DNA of 45,728 nucleotides from Anaerolineae bacterium. Lineage in GTDB: Bacteria; Chloroflexota; Anaerolineae; Promineifilales; Promineifilaceae. Shown here one piece after another: positions 24,348 to 34,710 of this stretch. The position numbers and the translations under genes are program-made. The notes under the pieces are model-generated. The model did not search any database. It saw only the letters and a program-made list of their open reading frames with translations, and had not been told where the DNA came from. How positions within the stretch are numbered: the first letter of the stretch is position 1; each line of letters opens with the position of its first letter. The stretch is taken from the NCBI GenBank assembly GCA_023954475.1, contig JAMLHW010000022.1:1-45728 (forward strand), in the 5' to 3' direction.

Positions 24348-25151
24348 CTATGATCCAAAGGCGGTATAGCGTCGCACGGCACGCCGCCACATCAACCGGA
24401 ATGCAATAAACATAATTCCCGTCCACAACAATTGCATGCCAAAACCCAGCCAGATTTCATCGGCCGATAAGCGTCCCAGAAACAGTTCAACCGGAAACGC
24501 CAGCTCCCACATAAACGGCAGCACACGCGCTACAGCGAACAGCACCGGCGGCAGCAGCGTCAACGGTGCCAGCCGACCGGAAAAAAACAGCTTGATGACA
24601 CTGTACATGCGAATCAGCGCCGCAATACGCGTCGTCCAAAACGCCAACATGCCCAGTACCCAGCCCATGAAGAAGCGCAGCCAGAATGAAATAAACACAG
24701 CGGGCACAAACAACGCCGCATTTTGCCACGTCGTGTTAAATGTCGGGTTGAAAAACCACATCATGAGGATGACAGCCGGCACAAGGACGATGAGTGTCAG
24801 CACTTTATATGAGATGTTATCGGCCACATCTTCGTGAATCGGGTGAATGGGCAACAACAGCAGCCGTGAAAACTCGCCTTCACGCACACGGTAATCAAAC
24901 TCGTGCTGTACCCATGTGTAGGTAACCTGATCGACGATCATGAGCACGATGTAATAAGCTGCAAAGTCGGACGGCGTGTAGCCGCCGACGCTGCCGCCTG
25001 ACGATTCCGCCACTGTCGTCCAAACCACGAGATACATCAACGGCTGCACGATAAAGCCAATCATCCAAATGATCGCCGCTGCCCGGTATTGCAGCCAGAC
25101 GGCAAAGGCGCGTTTGGTCTGGGCAGTGTAAATGGCGAGCCATTCGGACAT
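24348..25151 (-). CDS. ABC-2 type exporter permease (first subunit)
   Basis: A 267-residue membrane protein with six probable TM helices, including AAIIWMIGFIVQPLMYLVVW, YIVLMIVDQVTYTWV, FVPAVFISFWLRFFMGWVLG and MQLLWTGIMFIAFRLMW. The sequence FDYRVREGEFSRLLLLPIHP, ending one helix pair, is the ABC-2 (PF06182-like) counterpart of the loop seen in the sister gene. It lies 14 bp downstream of the ATPase gene and 3 bp before the other permease. Same operon and probably the same complex. Confidence 0.85.
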   Translation of the reverse strand: MSEWLAIYTAQTKRAFAVWLQYRAAAIIWMIGFIVQPLMYLVVWTTVAESSGGSVGGYTPSDFAAYYIVLMIVDQVTYTWVQHEFDYRVREGEFSRLLLLPIHPIHEDVADNISYKVLTLIVLVPAVILMMWFFNPTFNTTWQNAALFVPAVFISFWLRFFMGWVLGMLAFWTTRIAALIRMYSVIKLFFSGRLAPLTLLPPVLFAVARVLPFMWELAFPVELFLGRLSADEIWLGFGMQLLWTGIMFIAFRLMWRRAVRRYTAFGS

Positions 25152-25165
25152 AGGAAGTTGGTTGG

Positions 25166-26155
25166 TTAGTTATTGGCGTTGAAGACTTGCTCAATGACAG
25201 CTTCGATGGACGGATCCTCGATGGTCAGGTCACTGACAGGCAAATCGGCAAGCAGATGGCTGGTCGTAGCAGCGACTGCGGCTTTGGGGATGCTCAGCAC
25301 GACTTGATCAGGTGTTCGTTTGACGACGCTGCCGTAACAATCCATTTCGGCCGAAAGCGCCACCCGCTCCGCAAAATCAACTATCACTGTTTTATGAGGC
25401 GAAAAACGCTCTACCAGTGTCGCCAACGCGCCGTCAAACAGTAGCTGACCGTGATGGATGACAATGACGCGCCGGCACAATGCCTCGACATCGGCCATGT
25501 AGTGGCTGGTGAGCAGGACAGTAGCATTGTAACGGTGGTTGTATTCGGCGATGAAGTCCCGGATGCGACGCTGGGCGGTTACGTCGAGGCCGATAGTGGG
25601 TTCATCGAGAAAGAGAATTTTCGGCCGATGTAGCAACACCCCCGCAATCTCGACGCGCATCCGTTCGCCCAGCGACAAATTGCGCACCGGCTTGGTGATC
25701 AAATCGGCCAAATCGAGCAGGTCGATCAATTCGTCGAGCGTTGCGCGAAACTGCGCTTCGGGAATTTCGTAAATGGCGCGATTGACTTCGTACGAATCAA
25801 CGGCAGGAATGTCCCAATTGAGCTGGTTGCGCTGCCCCATCACCAGTGCGATCTGGCGCAAATAGGCGTTCTCGCGCCTGAACGGTTCATAGCCGAGCAC
25901 GCTGACAGCGCCACCGGTCGGATAGAGCAGGCCGGACAACATCTTGAGCGTCGTCGTCTTGCCGGCGCCGTTCGGGCCCAGAAAACCGACGATTTCGCCT
26001 TGTTCCAGGTCAAATGAAATGCCGTCGACGGCATGGATGTCGCGTGTTTCACGGTGAAAGACACTACGCAGGGCGGCCCGTGTTCCGGCTTCGCGCTTAT
26101 GGATGGTGTAGGTCTTGCGTAGCTCGTGCAGGTGGATGACAGGCGCGGTTGTCAT
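25166..26155 (-). CDS. ABC exporter ATP-binding protein
   Basis: Nucleotide-binding subunit (329 aa) energising the two ABC-2 permeases. Walker A is GPNGAGKTTT, the ABC signature LSLGERMRVEIAG, Walker B ILFLDEPTIGLD, and the H-loop LLTSHYMADVEALC. A C-terminal domain of about 90 residues (VDFAERVALSAEMD onward) is typical of NatA-like exporters. ATG 26155 (MTTAPVIHLHELRKTY) is preferred to an upstream alternative start at 26227, because the added residues lack family character. It is 90 bp downstream of mfd. The cargo is unknown. Confidence 0.92.
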   Translation of the reverse strand: MTTAPVIHLHELRKTYTIHKREAGTRAALRSVFHRETRDIHAVDGISFDLEQGEIVGFLGPNGAGKTTTLKMLSGLLYPTGGAVSVLGYEPFRRENAYLRQIALVMGQRNQLNWDIPAVDSYEVNRAIYEIPEAQFRATLDELIDLLDLADLITKPVRNLSLGERMRVEIAGVLLHRPKILFLDEPTIGLDVTAQRRIRDFIAEYNHRYNATVLLTSHYMADVEALCRRVIVIHHGQLLFDGALATLVERFSPHKTVIVDFAERVALSAEMDCYGSVVKRTPDQVVLSIPKAAVAATTSHLLADLPVSDLTIEDPSIEAVIEQVFNANN

Positions 26156-26245
26156 AAGGAAGAGATGATAGCGCAGATGAGGGCCGGTTGCCAATTTCGA
26201 TCTGACACGAAATAAGGCTGTCACCACTACTCTGAACAGAAATCG

Positions 26246-29200
26246 CTATTCGGCCGAATCCCCCACCTTCATCTTCTCCCGGTCCAACTCCCCCAACTTC
26301 TCCAACACCTGTACCAGCCGCACCTGCCATTCATGCGTCGCCAACTCCCGCGATAGCCACACCGCATCTCGGCTCACCCGCAGCCCGTCACCCAGATAGC
26401 GCTGCACCTGGAACAACCGCAAACCGTGCAACGCCGTCTTGATGCGAATCTGACCATTATCTGTCGTCACGGCCGTCGCGCCCGCCTTCGCCGCCAACAC
26501 CTTGATGCGCAGTTGAAAAAGCAAATTGTCAACCGGATCAGGAATCGGGCCAAAGCGGTCCGCCAATTCTGCAGCCAAGTCGTCAATTTCGGCCAACGAT
26601 ACGGCCACCGACATACGCCGGTACAAACGCAAACGAAGCGCGGCATCGGGAATATAATCAGTCGGAATGTACGCCGCCACCGGCAAATCAATCAGCGTGC
26701 CGTCCGGCAACTCAACTGGAACCTTCTCGCCCGTTCGCAGCGCTTTGCGCGTCTTGACCGCCTTTGCCAACATACGTGTGTACAAGTCAAACCCGACAGC
26801 AGCAATGTGGCCGCTTTGGCTGCCGCCCAGCAACTCACCCGCGCCACGAATTTCCAGGTCACGCATTGCAATTGAATAGCCGGAGCCGAGATCGGTGTGT
26901 TCCTCAATCGTTTCCAGCCGCGCCTGCGCATCACTCGTCAATATGCGCCACGGCGCATGGAAGAAATACGCATAAGCCCGGTTAACGCCACGCCCGACCC
27001 GTCCCCGCAACTGGTAGAGCTGTGCCAGACCAAACATTTCAGCGCGGTCGACAATCAGAGTGTTTGCATTGGGAATGTCGAGACCACTTTCGACAATCGT
27101 CGTACTCACCAGCACGTCAAATTCGCCACCAGTGAACTGTTTCATCACCCGTTCCAGTTCGCGTTCGCTCATCTGGCCGTGACCGATGGCAAATGTCGCT
27201 TCCGGTACGAGAAAGCGCAGCTTTTTGACGACGCTGCCGATGGATTGCACGCGATTGTGGACGAAGAACACCTGTCCACCACGATCAACCTCACGCAAAA
27301 TGGCACGGCGAATCAATGTATCGTCCGCTTGACCAACGTAGGTAACGACCGGCAAGCGTTCAGATGGTGGTGTGTCGATGCGACTGACATCGCGCAAGCC
27401 GCTCAGACCCATATGCAGTGTGCGTGGAATCGGCGTCGCCGTCATCGTCAACACATCGACTTCCATACGCAATTGTTTCAGCTTTTCCTTGTGACCGACG
27501 CCAAAACGCTGCTCTTCATCGATGATGAGCAGGCCAAAATCCTTGAAAGCCACGTCGTCAGAGAGCAAGCGATGTGTGCCGATGACAATGTCCGTTTTCC
27601 CGGCGCGTAATGCCTTGATGGTGCGCTGTTGACGAGCATGTGAGCGGAAACGGGAGAGCATTTCGACGTTGACCGGGAACGGCGACAGGCGTTCGCGGAA
27701 GGTGTTGTAATGTTGCTGTGCCAAAATGGTTGTCGGTACGAGAATGGCAACCTGTTTGCCGTCGAGTACCGCTTTGAACGCTGCCCGCAGCGCCACCTCG
27801 GTCTTGCCAAAGCCGACATCGCCGCAAATCAGGCGGTCCATGGGCATGGTGCGCTCCATGTCGCGTTTGACATCGGCAATTGCCTGCAACTGGTCTTCGG
27901 TCTCCTGATAGGGAAAACCGGCTTCCAGTTCAGACTGCCATTCGACATCGGCCGAAAAAGCATGTCCCTCGATCAATTCCCGTTGTGCATACAAATCAAG
28001 CAATTCATCAGCCAACTCATCGACCGCTTTTTGCGCCGCCGCCTTCGCCTTCGTCCAGCGCTTCTCACCCATGCGGCTCAGCTCAGGCATCATCTCGCCC
28101 GGCCCCATCCAACGGCTGATGCGATCTGCATGGTAAACCGGCACATAGAGCAAATCATCGTTAGCAAAACGAATTTGCAGATATTCGCGCTCCGTGCCGC
28201 CGATACCGCGCACGACGAGACCGGCAAATTGACCGACGCCAAACTCGACATGGACGATGTAATCGCCCGGATTGAGGTCGGAGAAATACGTTTCCGGCGC
28301 AATCGGTCGTTTGATGCGACGGCGACGTGGTGCAGGTCGCTGCCAGCCAAAAATCTCGGCATCGGTCAGCAGGTTGAGCCACACTCGATTGTCGTCCGGA
28401 TCAGCGAGCATGAACCCTTCTGCCAAACTTCCCTGCACAAAAACGATCTCGTTCTCACTCGGCAGTGTGTCAATGTTTGTCAACGGTGTGACCTGTTGCT
28501 CGCCCAGATCGAGATGGCTTTTACGCGATTCGTCGCGCCACAGTTCGGCAAGGCGTTGTGCCTGCCGACTGACGACAATGGCCCGCTCACCCAGTTGCAC
28601 AGCGCGGTGCAATGCACCCATCAGCGGACGTGTCTGACCGCCAAATCGGGGGCCGTCGCGGAAATAATCGGCGAGTCGAACAGGTGTCGCATCATTTTCG
28701 GCCGAATCCGTTTCTCCATCGTGCAGCTCACCCAACACCAACGCACCCCGGTTTGCCAACGTAGCCGCCATCGTATCCCACTCAAACAACGGCGACGGAA
28801 AATCAGGCGGCAACAGCGGTTGGTCATCCCGAATCCGCGCCGCATGCCCGGCCAAATCACGTACCGCCTGCGTCAAATCGCGCCAATCATCAACGATGAC
28901 CCGGCCTGTATCCGGCAAATAATCGAGCAGGCTCGCCGGATGTGCGTGCATCAGCGGCAAATAATATTCGAGATGTGGCGATCCCTCTCCGCTGCGCAAT
29001 GCGTCAATGTCATCGTACCAGGTCGGTAAATCATCATCGCGCACATCGTCCAATTGTGCCAACCGCTCGCCGAGTGCCATGCCTTCACCTGGCTGCGCCT
29101 CGCGCGCCGGCGGAATGACAATGTGGTCAACGGCAGCAGGAACCGACCGCTGTGTCGCCGGATCGAAACTGCGCACCGTGTCAATCTCGTCGCCGAACAA

Positions 29201-29821
29201 CTCAACGCGCACAGGATACGGCGCCGTCACCGGGAAAATATCAATGATGCCGCCGCGCTGGAGAAAATGACCCGGCGCTTCAACGACACTGACCCGCTCA
29301 TAGCCAATCGTGCTCCAGTCACGCAGCGTTTTCTCTACATCAATGAGCTGGCCGACGCGCAAGACGCGGAGAGCGGTCAGAAAACGGCGCTTGGGCACGG
29401 TTTTTTGCAGCAGCGCCCGCCCTGATGTGACAATGACTGGCGGATTTTCATCTGCACGCAGGGACGGATGTTGCCCGGCCATCAGGCGCGTGAGCACTGT
29501 AACGCGTCCGTTGCGACTGCCGTCGCTCCACGGGCCGCGATCATAGGGCAATGGCGTCGGCTCCGGAAAGCGCAGCAACGGGACATCGGCCGGCAACCAC
29601 GCTTCTAATGTCTGCAGCCAAATGGGAACCGCATCGACGCGGCCAGTGACAAACAGCAGTGGTCCGCGCCGTTCCTGTGCCAGACGTGCCAGTACGGGAG
29701 CACGAGCGCTGCGTGGCAAATGGAGCGCTGTGGGATCAACATCGGCCGATTCACCTCTTTCTACGACAGAAGGCCAGGTCGGAATATGATCAAACAGAGC
29801 AAGCAAACCGGAAACATTCAT
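26246..29821 (-). CDS. mfd: Transcription-repair coupling factor
   Basis: Large ATP-dependent translocase (1191 aa, normal length) that removes stalled RNA polymerase and recruits UvrA. The N-terminal UvrB-like module includes [20 protein letters not shown]. The RNA-polymerase interaction domain (CarD-like) follows [20 protein letters not shown] near residue 545. Helicase motifs are [18 protein letters not shown] (I), DEEQRFGV (DEEQ box) and [14 protein letters not shown] (III). [14 protein letters not shown] (VI) and the TRCF C-terminal domain complete it. The start overlaps the pth stop (ATGA). The protein ends in the octamer-encoded GDSAE. Confidence 0.97.
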   Translation of the reverse strand: MNVSGLLALFDHIPTWPSVVERGESADVDPTALHLPRSARAPVLARLAQERRGPLLFVTGRVDAVPIWLQTLEAWLPADVPLLRFPEPTPLPYDRGPWSDGSRNGRVTVLTRLMAGQHPSLRADENPPVIVTSGRALLQKTVPKRRFLTALRVLRVGQLIDVEKTLRDWSTIGYERVSVVEAPGHFLQRGGIIDIFPVTAPYPVRVELFGDEIDTVRSFDPATQRSVPAAVDHIVIPPAREAQPGEGMALGERLAQLDDVRDDDLPTWYDDIDALRSGEGSPHLEYYLPLMHAHPASLLDYLPDTGRVIVDDWRDLTQAVRDLAGHAARIRDDQPLLPPDFPSPLFEWDTMAATLANRGALVLGELHDGETDSAENDATPVRLADYFRDGPRFGGQTRPLMGALHRAVQLGERAIVVSRQAQRLAELWRDESRKSHLDLGEQQVTPLTNIDTLPSENEIVFVQGSLAEGFMLADPDDNRVWLNLLTDAEIFGWQRPAPRRRRIKRPIAPETYFSDLNPGDYIVHVEFGVGQFAGLVVRGIGGTEREYLQIRFANDDLLYVPVYHADRISRWMGPGEMMPELSRMGEKRWTKAKAAAQKAVDELADELLDLYAQRELIEGHAFSADVEWQSELEAGFPYQETEDQLQAIADVKRDMERTMPMDRLICGDVGFGKTEVALRAAFKAVLDGKQVAILVPTTILAQQHYNTFRERLSPFPVNVEMLSRFRSHARQQRTIKALRAGKTDIVIGTHRLLSDDVAFKDFGLLIIDEEQRFGVGHKEKLKQLRMEVDVLTMTATPIPRTLHMGLSGLRDVSRIDTPPSERLPVVTYVGQADDTLIRRAILREVDRGGQVFFVHNRVQSIGSVVKKLRFLVPEATFAIGHGQMSERELERVMKQFTGGEFDVLVSTTIVESGLDIPNANTLIVDRAEMFGLAQLYQLRGRVGRGVNRAYAYFFHAPWRILTSDAQARLETIEEHTDLGSGYSIAMRDLEIRGAGELLGGSQSGHIAAVGFDLYTRMLAKAVKTRKALRTGEKVPVELPDGTLIDLPVAAYIPTDYIPDAALRLRLYRRMSVAVSLAEIDDLAAELADRFGPIPDPVDNLLFQLRIKVLAAKAGATAVTTDNGQIRIKTALHGLRLFQVQRYLGDGLRVSRDAVWLSRELATHEWQVRLVQVLEKLGELDREKMKVGDSAE

Positions 29822-30501
29822 GCTTTCGTCTGTGTTTCTCCTGGAGTTGTGGTGCGTTGATTGTGGCGATTCATAGCAGTGTCCGGGCCGTCACGCAAAA
29901 TGGTGATGACGGCATCGGCAGCTTCGGCGAGCGTCACGTCGATGATCTCACGTTCATCGCGGCCAAAATCTTGCAACACATAGGCGGCAGCAGGCATTTT
30001 TCCCGGCGGTCGGCCGATACCGATGCGCACACGGATAAAATCTTTACCCAAATGGTTGATCAACGAGCGCATCCCGTTGTGGCCACCTGCGCCACCGGTC
30101 TTGCGCAAGCGCAACTGACCGGTCGCCAGATCAAGATCATCATAGGCAACGATGATTTGTTCCGGTGCGATTTTGTAGAAGTTAGCCAGCGGGCCAATCG
30201 CGTCACCGCTGAGATTCATCATCGTCTGCGGTTTGGCCAAAACGGCAGCCTCGCCGCCAATCTGACCAAAGCCGACAATGGCTCTGTTCTGCACGCGGGT
30301 CAGCGGAATATTGTGCTGCTGTGCCAGCAAATCGACAAGCATGAAGCCGACGTTGTGGCGATTGCCACGGTAGTCGCGCCCGGCGTTGCCCAGCCCGACG
30401 ATCAAATATTTGTTACCCATTGTTTCTATAAATTCCCGTTGGCGTCGCTCAAATTCGCCGCGTTTGACACCAAGCAGGCGTTCGATAAGCATGGTCAGCA
30501 T
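29818..30501 (-). CDS. pth: Peptidyl-tRNA hydrolase
   Basis: Frees tRNA from peptidyl-tRNA dropped by ribosomes. Family motifs are LIVGLGNAGRDY, NRHNVGF (catalytic His), KPQTMMNLSG, YDDLDL, GGAGGHNGMRSL and RIGIGRPPG. The core begins at residue 28 (MGNKYLIVGLGN, ATG 30420). An in-frame extension to ATG 30501 adds 27 basic residues. I keep the long form because its start lies 7 bases after the upstream gene's stop, but 30420 is equally possible, since no Shine-Dalgarno sequence distinguishes them. It overlaps mfd by four bases. Confidence 0.92.
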   Translation of the reverse strand: MLTMLIERLLGVKRGEFERRQREFIETMGNKYLIVGLGNAGRDYRGNRHNVGFMLVDLLAQQHNIPLTRVQNRAIVGFGQIGGEAAVLAKPQTMMNLSGDAIGPLANFYKIAPEQIIVAYDDLDLATGQLRLRKTGGAGGHNGMRSLINHLGKDFIRVRIGIGRPPGKMPAAAYVLQDFGRDEREIIDVTLAEAADAVITILRDGPDTAMNRHNQRTTTPGETQTKA

Positions 30502-30508
30502 ACAGCAA

Positions 30509-31285
30509 TCAGCGGTTGGCGATCAGTAGCCGCCATGCCCAGCGCAATGCGCCGCGCAGCAGTAAATAAGCAGCCAATATAGCAAACAGCAGCAGTGCGA
30601 GCTTCATACCGCTGACGAACGCATCTCCAAATCGGCCGAAATCAATTGCATTCAGTTGTGCCAGTAACCCTTCATCTGTACCGCTGTCATCCGTGCCGGT
30701 TTCTAGCGGACCAACGGTACTTTCACGGGTCGCACGCGGCGTCGGCGTGGGAAACGGCGTCAACGTCGGTGGAATGGCTGGTTGTTGAAACGGCGTCGCG
30801 TCGGCCGAACCGACAGTTGGTTGCGCAACAGCCGGTGGCCGAGTTGCAGCCCCGGTCGGCGTCGGTGTCGGGCCGGAATTGGCAACAGTGATACCGTTGA
30901 CGAAAAACTCGTCGTAATTGTAATCCTGGCGCACGACGCGCAGCCGCAAGCGGTAGCTGCCATCAGGGAATACGGGTGCCCCGACCGAACGGCCAACAGT
31001 TGTATCCCAAATTGCCAATACGCCGTTGGTCACCGGCTGGCTGCCTTCAGCAAACGCAATCCAGCCTGCTCCCGTATTGGCCTCGGCCAAAAACGCTAAT
31101 TCATACCGCAGGAAACTGGGATCGGTCGCCGTCCCTTCGATAGTGACAATACCGTTGACTGGCGTGCCCGTCGCCGGCGCAGTGATGCCGCTACTCTGTG
31201 CCACTGCCTGGTAACTGACCGACAGTGCAACGAAACAGCAGCCCACTATTGCTAACAATATCCGGGATGTTTTTGAGGCGGACAA
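30509..31285 (-). CDS. Secreted, C-terminally anchored protein with Thr-Pro linker
   Basis: A 258-residue exported protein without an assigned function. The signal peptide MSASKTSRILLAIVGCCFVA ends near AVAQ. Residues about 30-135 form a beta-rich domain (GTPVNGIVTIEGTATDPSF, YRLRLRVVRQDYNYDEFFVN), resembling Ig-like secreted modules. A linker rich in Thr and Pro follows (TPFPTPTPRATRES), then a C-terminal membrane helix (MKLALLLFAILAAYLLLRGA) ending in basic residues, so the domain would stand outside the membrane. It precedes pth and mfd on the same strand and is divergent from the DsbA lipoprotein gene. Confidence 0.75.
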   Translation of the reverse strand: MSASKTSRILLAIVGCCFVALSVSYQAVAQSSGITAPATGTPVNGIVTIEGTATDPSFLRYELAFLAEANTGAGWIAFAEGSQPVTNGVLAIWDTTVGRSVGAPVFPDGSYRLRLRVVRQDYNYDEFFVNGITVANSGPTPTPTGAATRPPAVAQPTVGSADATPFQQPAIPPTLTPFPTPTPRATRESTVGPLETGTDDSGTDEGLLAQLNAIDFGRFGDAFVSGMKLALLLFAILAAYLLLRGALRWAWRLLIANR

Positions 31286-31439
31286 TGTGAATCCTCGTCA
31301 AAAAAAGAGCATCAATTTGACAACTGACCAGTCTAGCATAGAGGCACACTGATGACGAACGATTTCGCTATTTCTAAAAAGCCACTCACTGTGACGGCCC
31401 AGTGACGAGTTAAGCGACAATGAGCAATCGGCCGATATT

Positions 31440-31468
31440 TTGGCCGTGCAACAGGGCTGTGCCATAAT
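31440..31468 (+). promoter_or_regulatory. Promoter of the DsbA-repeat lipoprotein gene
   Basis: TTGGCC (31440-31445) and CATAAT (31463-31468) with a 17-bp spacer, 57 bp before ATG 31526. GGAG lies about 8 bases before the start. An octamer palindrome lies just upstream at 31428. Confidence 0.4.
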
Positions 31469-31525
31469 CTAGTATGTGCCTGCGGTCGAAGTATTGCAGG
31501 TACATTTGTAACCGGAGAAATTTCC

Positions 31526-33544
31526 ATGATTCATCGCATTCGCATTGTTATTCTGGCTGGCTTACTTCTGATCGCAGTTGCTCTACTCGCCGCCTGCCAA
31601 CCACAAGAACCGGAAAACCCAAACAAAGAAGTCAGCGCTATAGCCGAGGCTGCTACCGACGTGGCAACAAATGACTTGGTTGAAGTCGCTGAATCTGGTG
31701 GATCACAGTTTGCCGTGCGTGAGGATTCCGTCACGACTGATAGCAATGGTATCACTATCGGCTTCACGGAAGAAGGTCGTCCCTTCAAAGGCGATCCCAA
31801 CGCACCTGTGCTCATCGAAGAATACTCCGATTTCCAATGTCCCTATTGCCAGCGATTTTACAGCCAGACGATGGGCGACTTGATAGACAATCAGATCGCC
31901 GGTGGTGAAGCCGTCGTCGTTTTCTATGATTTTCCGCTGACCAGTATACATCCGCAAGCTTACGCCGCGGCTCGCGCCGCGCGATGTGCAAGCGAACAAG
32001 GCGCATCAGCTTTTTGGGACATGCACGATCAATTGTTTGAAACGTTAGGGCAATGGAGTGTGTCTGATCCATCCAGTGCATTCGTCAACTATGCCCAGTC
32101 GATCGGTTTGGACGCCGAGGCGTTCACGACGTGCTATGCGAGTGATGCTTATTCGGCCGAAGTGGATTCTGATCTCGCTTCAGGCAGGCAACGGGGCGTC
32201 ACCGGCACGCCGGCCTTCTTCATCAACGGACAACTGGTTTCCGGCGCACAGCCGATCTCGGTTTTTAATCAGGCTATCGCACAAGCTGCGAGCGGCCAGC
32301 CGGTAGCTGCCGCACAACCAGCCGTTGAAACAGTATCGGCCGAAATACAAATGCCGACGCCGATCACATTTACGGATCAATACGCTTATGCCTGGGGTAA
32401 CCCGGATGCACCAGTGACCATTGTCGAGTTCACCGATTATCAATGCCCATTTTGCGCACGCCATGTTGCGCAAACAATGCCAAGCATCATGTCAGAAATG
32501 GTCGAACAAGGGCGTGTATATTACATCATGAAAGATTTGCCTCTCGATCAACTGCATCCGGAGGCGCGTCGAGCCGCTGCTGCTGCTCGTTGCGCCGGTG
32601 AGCAAGAAGGCTACGCCGGCATGCACGATCTGTTATTCGAAACCCAATCTGAATGGTCCGGCCAGAGTAACATTGATGAGCTGTTCGCCGATTATGTCGC
32701 GTCCCTTGACCTTGACCAAGCGGCGTTCGCTGAATGCCTGGAAAGTGGTCGCCACGAAGCTGCCGTAGAAGAAAATGTACAGGAAGCGCAATTGCACGGC
32801 GTGACTGGTACGCCAACCATGTTCATCAATGGATATAGCCTCTTCCGTGGTGCTCAACCTTATGAGGTCTTTGACCTGCTTGTTGGATACGCTGAAAATG
32901 GCGAGCTGGAAGACCGCATTCGCGAGGCTGTTGCCCAGCAAAACGCGGCGCGGCAGGCTGCACAATTGCCGCCTACGCCAGTTCCCAACGCCGACGTACC
33001 GACTGAAAATGCATTTAGCATTGGGGCTGCAGACGCGCCCGTAACAATTGTCGAGTACACTGATTATCAGTGCCCTTACTGCGCCCGCCACTTTTCCGAA
33101 ACATTGCCGCAGATTATCGAGAATTACGTCGATGCAGGCATCGTGCGCTATGTGTTCAAAGACTTTCCTTTGACTAACATCCACCCACAAGCAGTGGCTG
33201 CTTCTGAGGCAGCGCGTTGTGCGGCTGAACAAAGCGCCGATGCGTACATCGCTATGCATGACAAGTTGTTTGCAACGCAGAGCGCATGGAGTGGACGCAG
33301 TGATGTAGACGCTGTATTTACCGGCTATGCAGCAGAAATGGGTCTTGATGATGCAGCGTTTATTGCATGCCTGGAATCAGACAAGTTCCACGATGTTATT
33401 CAGGCTGATTTGCAGGAAGGAGCTGGATTTGGCGTGCGTGGCACACCTGCGTTCTTCATCAACGGCTCGTATTTGAGTGGCGCACAACCTTACGCGGTCT
33501 TTGAACAAGCTATCAGCGCGGCGCAAGCACAAGCTACGCAGTAA
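31526..33544 (+). CDS. Lipoprotein with three tandem DsbA-like thioredoxin domains
   Basis: A 672-residue exported protein; the lipoprotein signal ends LLAAC (Cys24). Three DsbA-type domains (thioredoxin_4 family) follow, each about 205 residues. Active-site motifs are CPYC at 105-108, CPFC at 307-310 and CPYC at 516-519, each preceded by (F/Y)(S/T)D(F/Y)QCP. Each domain carries the cis-Pro segment (GVTGTPAFFINGQ, GVTGTPTMFINGY, GVRGTPAFFINGS) and an extra pair of conserved cysteines (AARCA, then CL or CY). The domains are joined by short Thr/Pro linkers. All three redox motifs are intact, so three thiol-disulfide centres are expected on one anchored chain. The gene has its own promoter and a strong terminator, so it is monocistronic. 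Confidence 0.92.
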   Translation: MIHRIRIVILAGLLLIAVALLAACQPQEPENPNKEVSAIAEAATDVATNDLVEVAESGGSQFAVREDSVTTDSNGITIGFTEEGRPFKGDPNAPVLIEEYSDFQCPYCQRFYSQTMGDLIDNQIAGGEAVVVFYDFPLTSIHPQAYAAARAARCASEQGASAFWDMHDQLFETLGQWSVSDPSSAFVNYAQSIGLDAEAFTTCYASDAYSAEVDSDLASGRQRGVTGTPAFFINGQLVSGAQPISVFNQAIAQAASGQPVAAAQPAVETVSAEIQMPTPITFTDQYAYAWGNPDAPVTIVEFTDYQCPFCARHVAQTMPSIMSEMVEQGRVYYIMKDLPLDQLHPEARRAAAAARCAGEQEGYAGMHDLLFETQSEWSGQSNIDELFADYVASLDLDQAAFAECLESGRHEAAVEENVQEAQLHGVTGTPTMFINGYSLFRGAQPYEVFDLLVGYAENGELEDRIREAVAQQNAARQAAQLPPTPVPNADVPTENAFSIGAADAPVTIVEYTDYQCPYCARHFSETLPQIIENYVDAGIVRYVFKDFPLTNIHPQAVAASEAARCAAEQSADAYIAMHDKLFATQSAWSGRSDVDAVFTGYAAEMGLDDAAFIACLESDKFHDVIQADLQEGAGFGVRGTPAFFINGSYLSGAQPYAVFEQAISAAQAQATQ

Positions 33545-33575
33545 CAACTCTACGCCGTTTCAACTGTCACTTGAT

Positions 33576-33606
33576 GCCCTGGACAACGCATGTCCAGGGC
33601 TTTTTT
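33576..33606 (+). terminator. Intrinsic terminator after the DsbA-repeat gene
   Basis: GCCCTGGACA pairs perfectly with TGTCCAGGGC over a 5-base loop, followed by six T residues. Confidence 0.92.
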
Positions 33607-33705
33607 GTATTCTGAAAAGATTTGTGTCGCAAATGACCGCATTCATTCCCAAAGTCCGTGCGCTCTCGTATAATCTAAGCGTGTGATAATGTGTCAGGTG
33701 ATTTT

Positions 33706-34698
33706 ATGCTATTCCGGTTGGGCAATTTGATCGTTGAGTTGAATGGTGATGAGCACCGTATTGAGGAATACTGGCTTGATTTGATCGGCCCGTTTGCAAT
33801 TTCGGCCGAAAATCACACCATAGACATACGTATCACCTTGCAGTTGGTCGATGACTTGCCACCTTTGCCTGATGTTCCTGCCTATTTCAGCGACAACATC
33901 ATCACCGAAGGGCGATCACACATTCTCGATGCCTACCGGGTAAGCGATGACCGCACAGCGCTTCACTTTCTCGACGGCGCCATGATCATGGTTCCATTGC
34001 ATTCCACCTGGGATGACGATATACCGCATATCACCGGCTGGGTGACAACCAATGTATTTTCTAGCGAACGCTTTGAGGACATTATGCTGGTCAGCCTGGC
34101 ACCGTCTCTGCGCCAGCGAGGCAATTTCCTGGTTCATGCTGCCGGCGTGACCTGGGACAATAAAGCTGTCCTGTTAGTAGGTCCGTCGGGCAGCGGTAAA
34201 ACAACAACATGCCTGGCATTGCTCGAAGCTGGTTGGCAATTATTGGCCAACGATGTCATCTTATTGCAGCGCCGCAATGGGTGTGTTTGGGCATGGCCTG
34301 TTCCGGATACAGTTACCATTCGGCCGAAAACATGGCAACTGCTCCCCCATTTGACCCATGCTCGAACCCTGGATAGTGAGGGTTCACAATCGCAACCAGC
34401 CCGCCGGATCATTCAAGACCAGTGGGCGGCGCCTGCACCTGTAACGACACTCTGTTTTCCGCACATCACACCGCATATGGTGCCGGCACTGGAACCGCAA
34501 GCCCCGGCACATTCGCTGGCTCGACTCATGGAAGAGAGCCTGGACAGTTGGGACACGGCCACATTAAACGCACACATGGCAGTATTGGCAGACATGACCG
34601 ATCAAGCGTCTCTCTATCGTCTTCATTTGGGAACAGACATTACGGCGTTATCAGCGCTTTTGCAGTCGGCATTGCCCACAGTGCTGACAAGCATGTAA
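33706..34698 (+). CDS. HPr kinase/serine-kinase-like ATPase, PqqD-associated type
   Basis: A 330-residue protein with Walker A GPSGSGKTTTCLALLE (about 159-174) followed by WQLLANDVILLQRR, the P-loop and Asp arrangement of HprK-related kinases. No N-terminal HPr-kinase regulatory domain is recognisable; instead residues 1-150 are beta-rich (LGNLIVELNGDEHRIEEYW). Relatives of this kind occur in lasso-peptide and surface-glycan clusters, where some phosphorylate a peptide. I choose ATG 33706 (AGGTGA four bases upstream) rather than GTG 33691. A TATAAT at 33669-33674 may be its -10 box. It is first in a run of six plus-strand genes that ends with a PqqD-like protein. The substrate is unknown. Confidence 0.75.
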   Translation: MLFRLGNLIVELNGDEHRIEEYWLDLIGPFAISAENHTIDIRITLQLVDDLPPLPDVPAYFSDNIITEGRSHILDAYRVSDDRTALHFLDGAMIMVPLHSTWDDDIPHITGWVTTNVFSSERFEDIMLVSLAPSLRQRGNFLVHAAGVTWDNKAVLLVGPSGSGKTTTCLALLEAGWQLLANDVILLQRRNGCVWAWPVPDTVTIRPKTWQLLPHLTHARTLDSEGSQSQPARRIIQDQWAAPAPVTTLCFPHITPHMVPALEPQAPAHSLARLMEESLDSWDTATLNAHMAVLADMTDQASLYRLHLGTDITALSALLQSALPTVLTSM

Positions 34699-34710
34699 GT
34701 AAACAGCAAG

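Noticed and set aside
27710-29029. 439-codon open frame on the plus strand
   Set aside because: It lies wholly antisense to mfd, whose helicase motifs are unambiguous. Its Arg/Gln/His-rich composition is typical of the complement of a GC-rich gene.
29659-30582. 307-codon plus-strand frame
   Set aside because: Antisense to mfd, pth and the following gene. The motifs of all three are clear on the minus strand.
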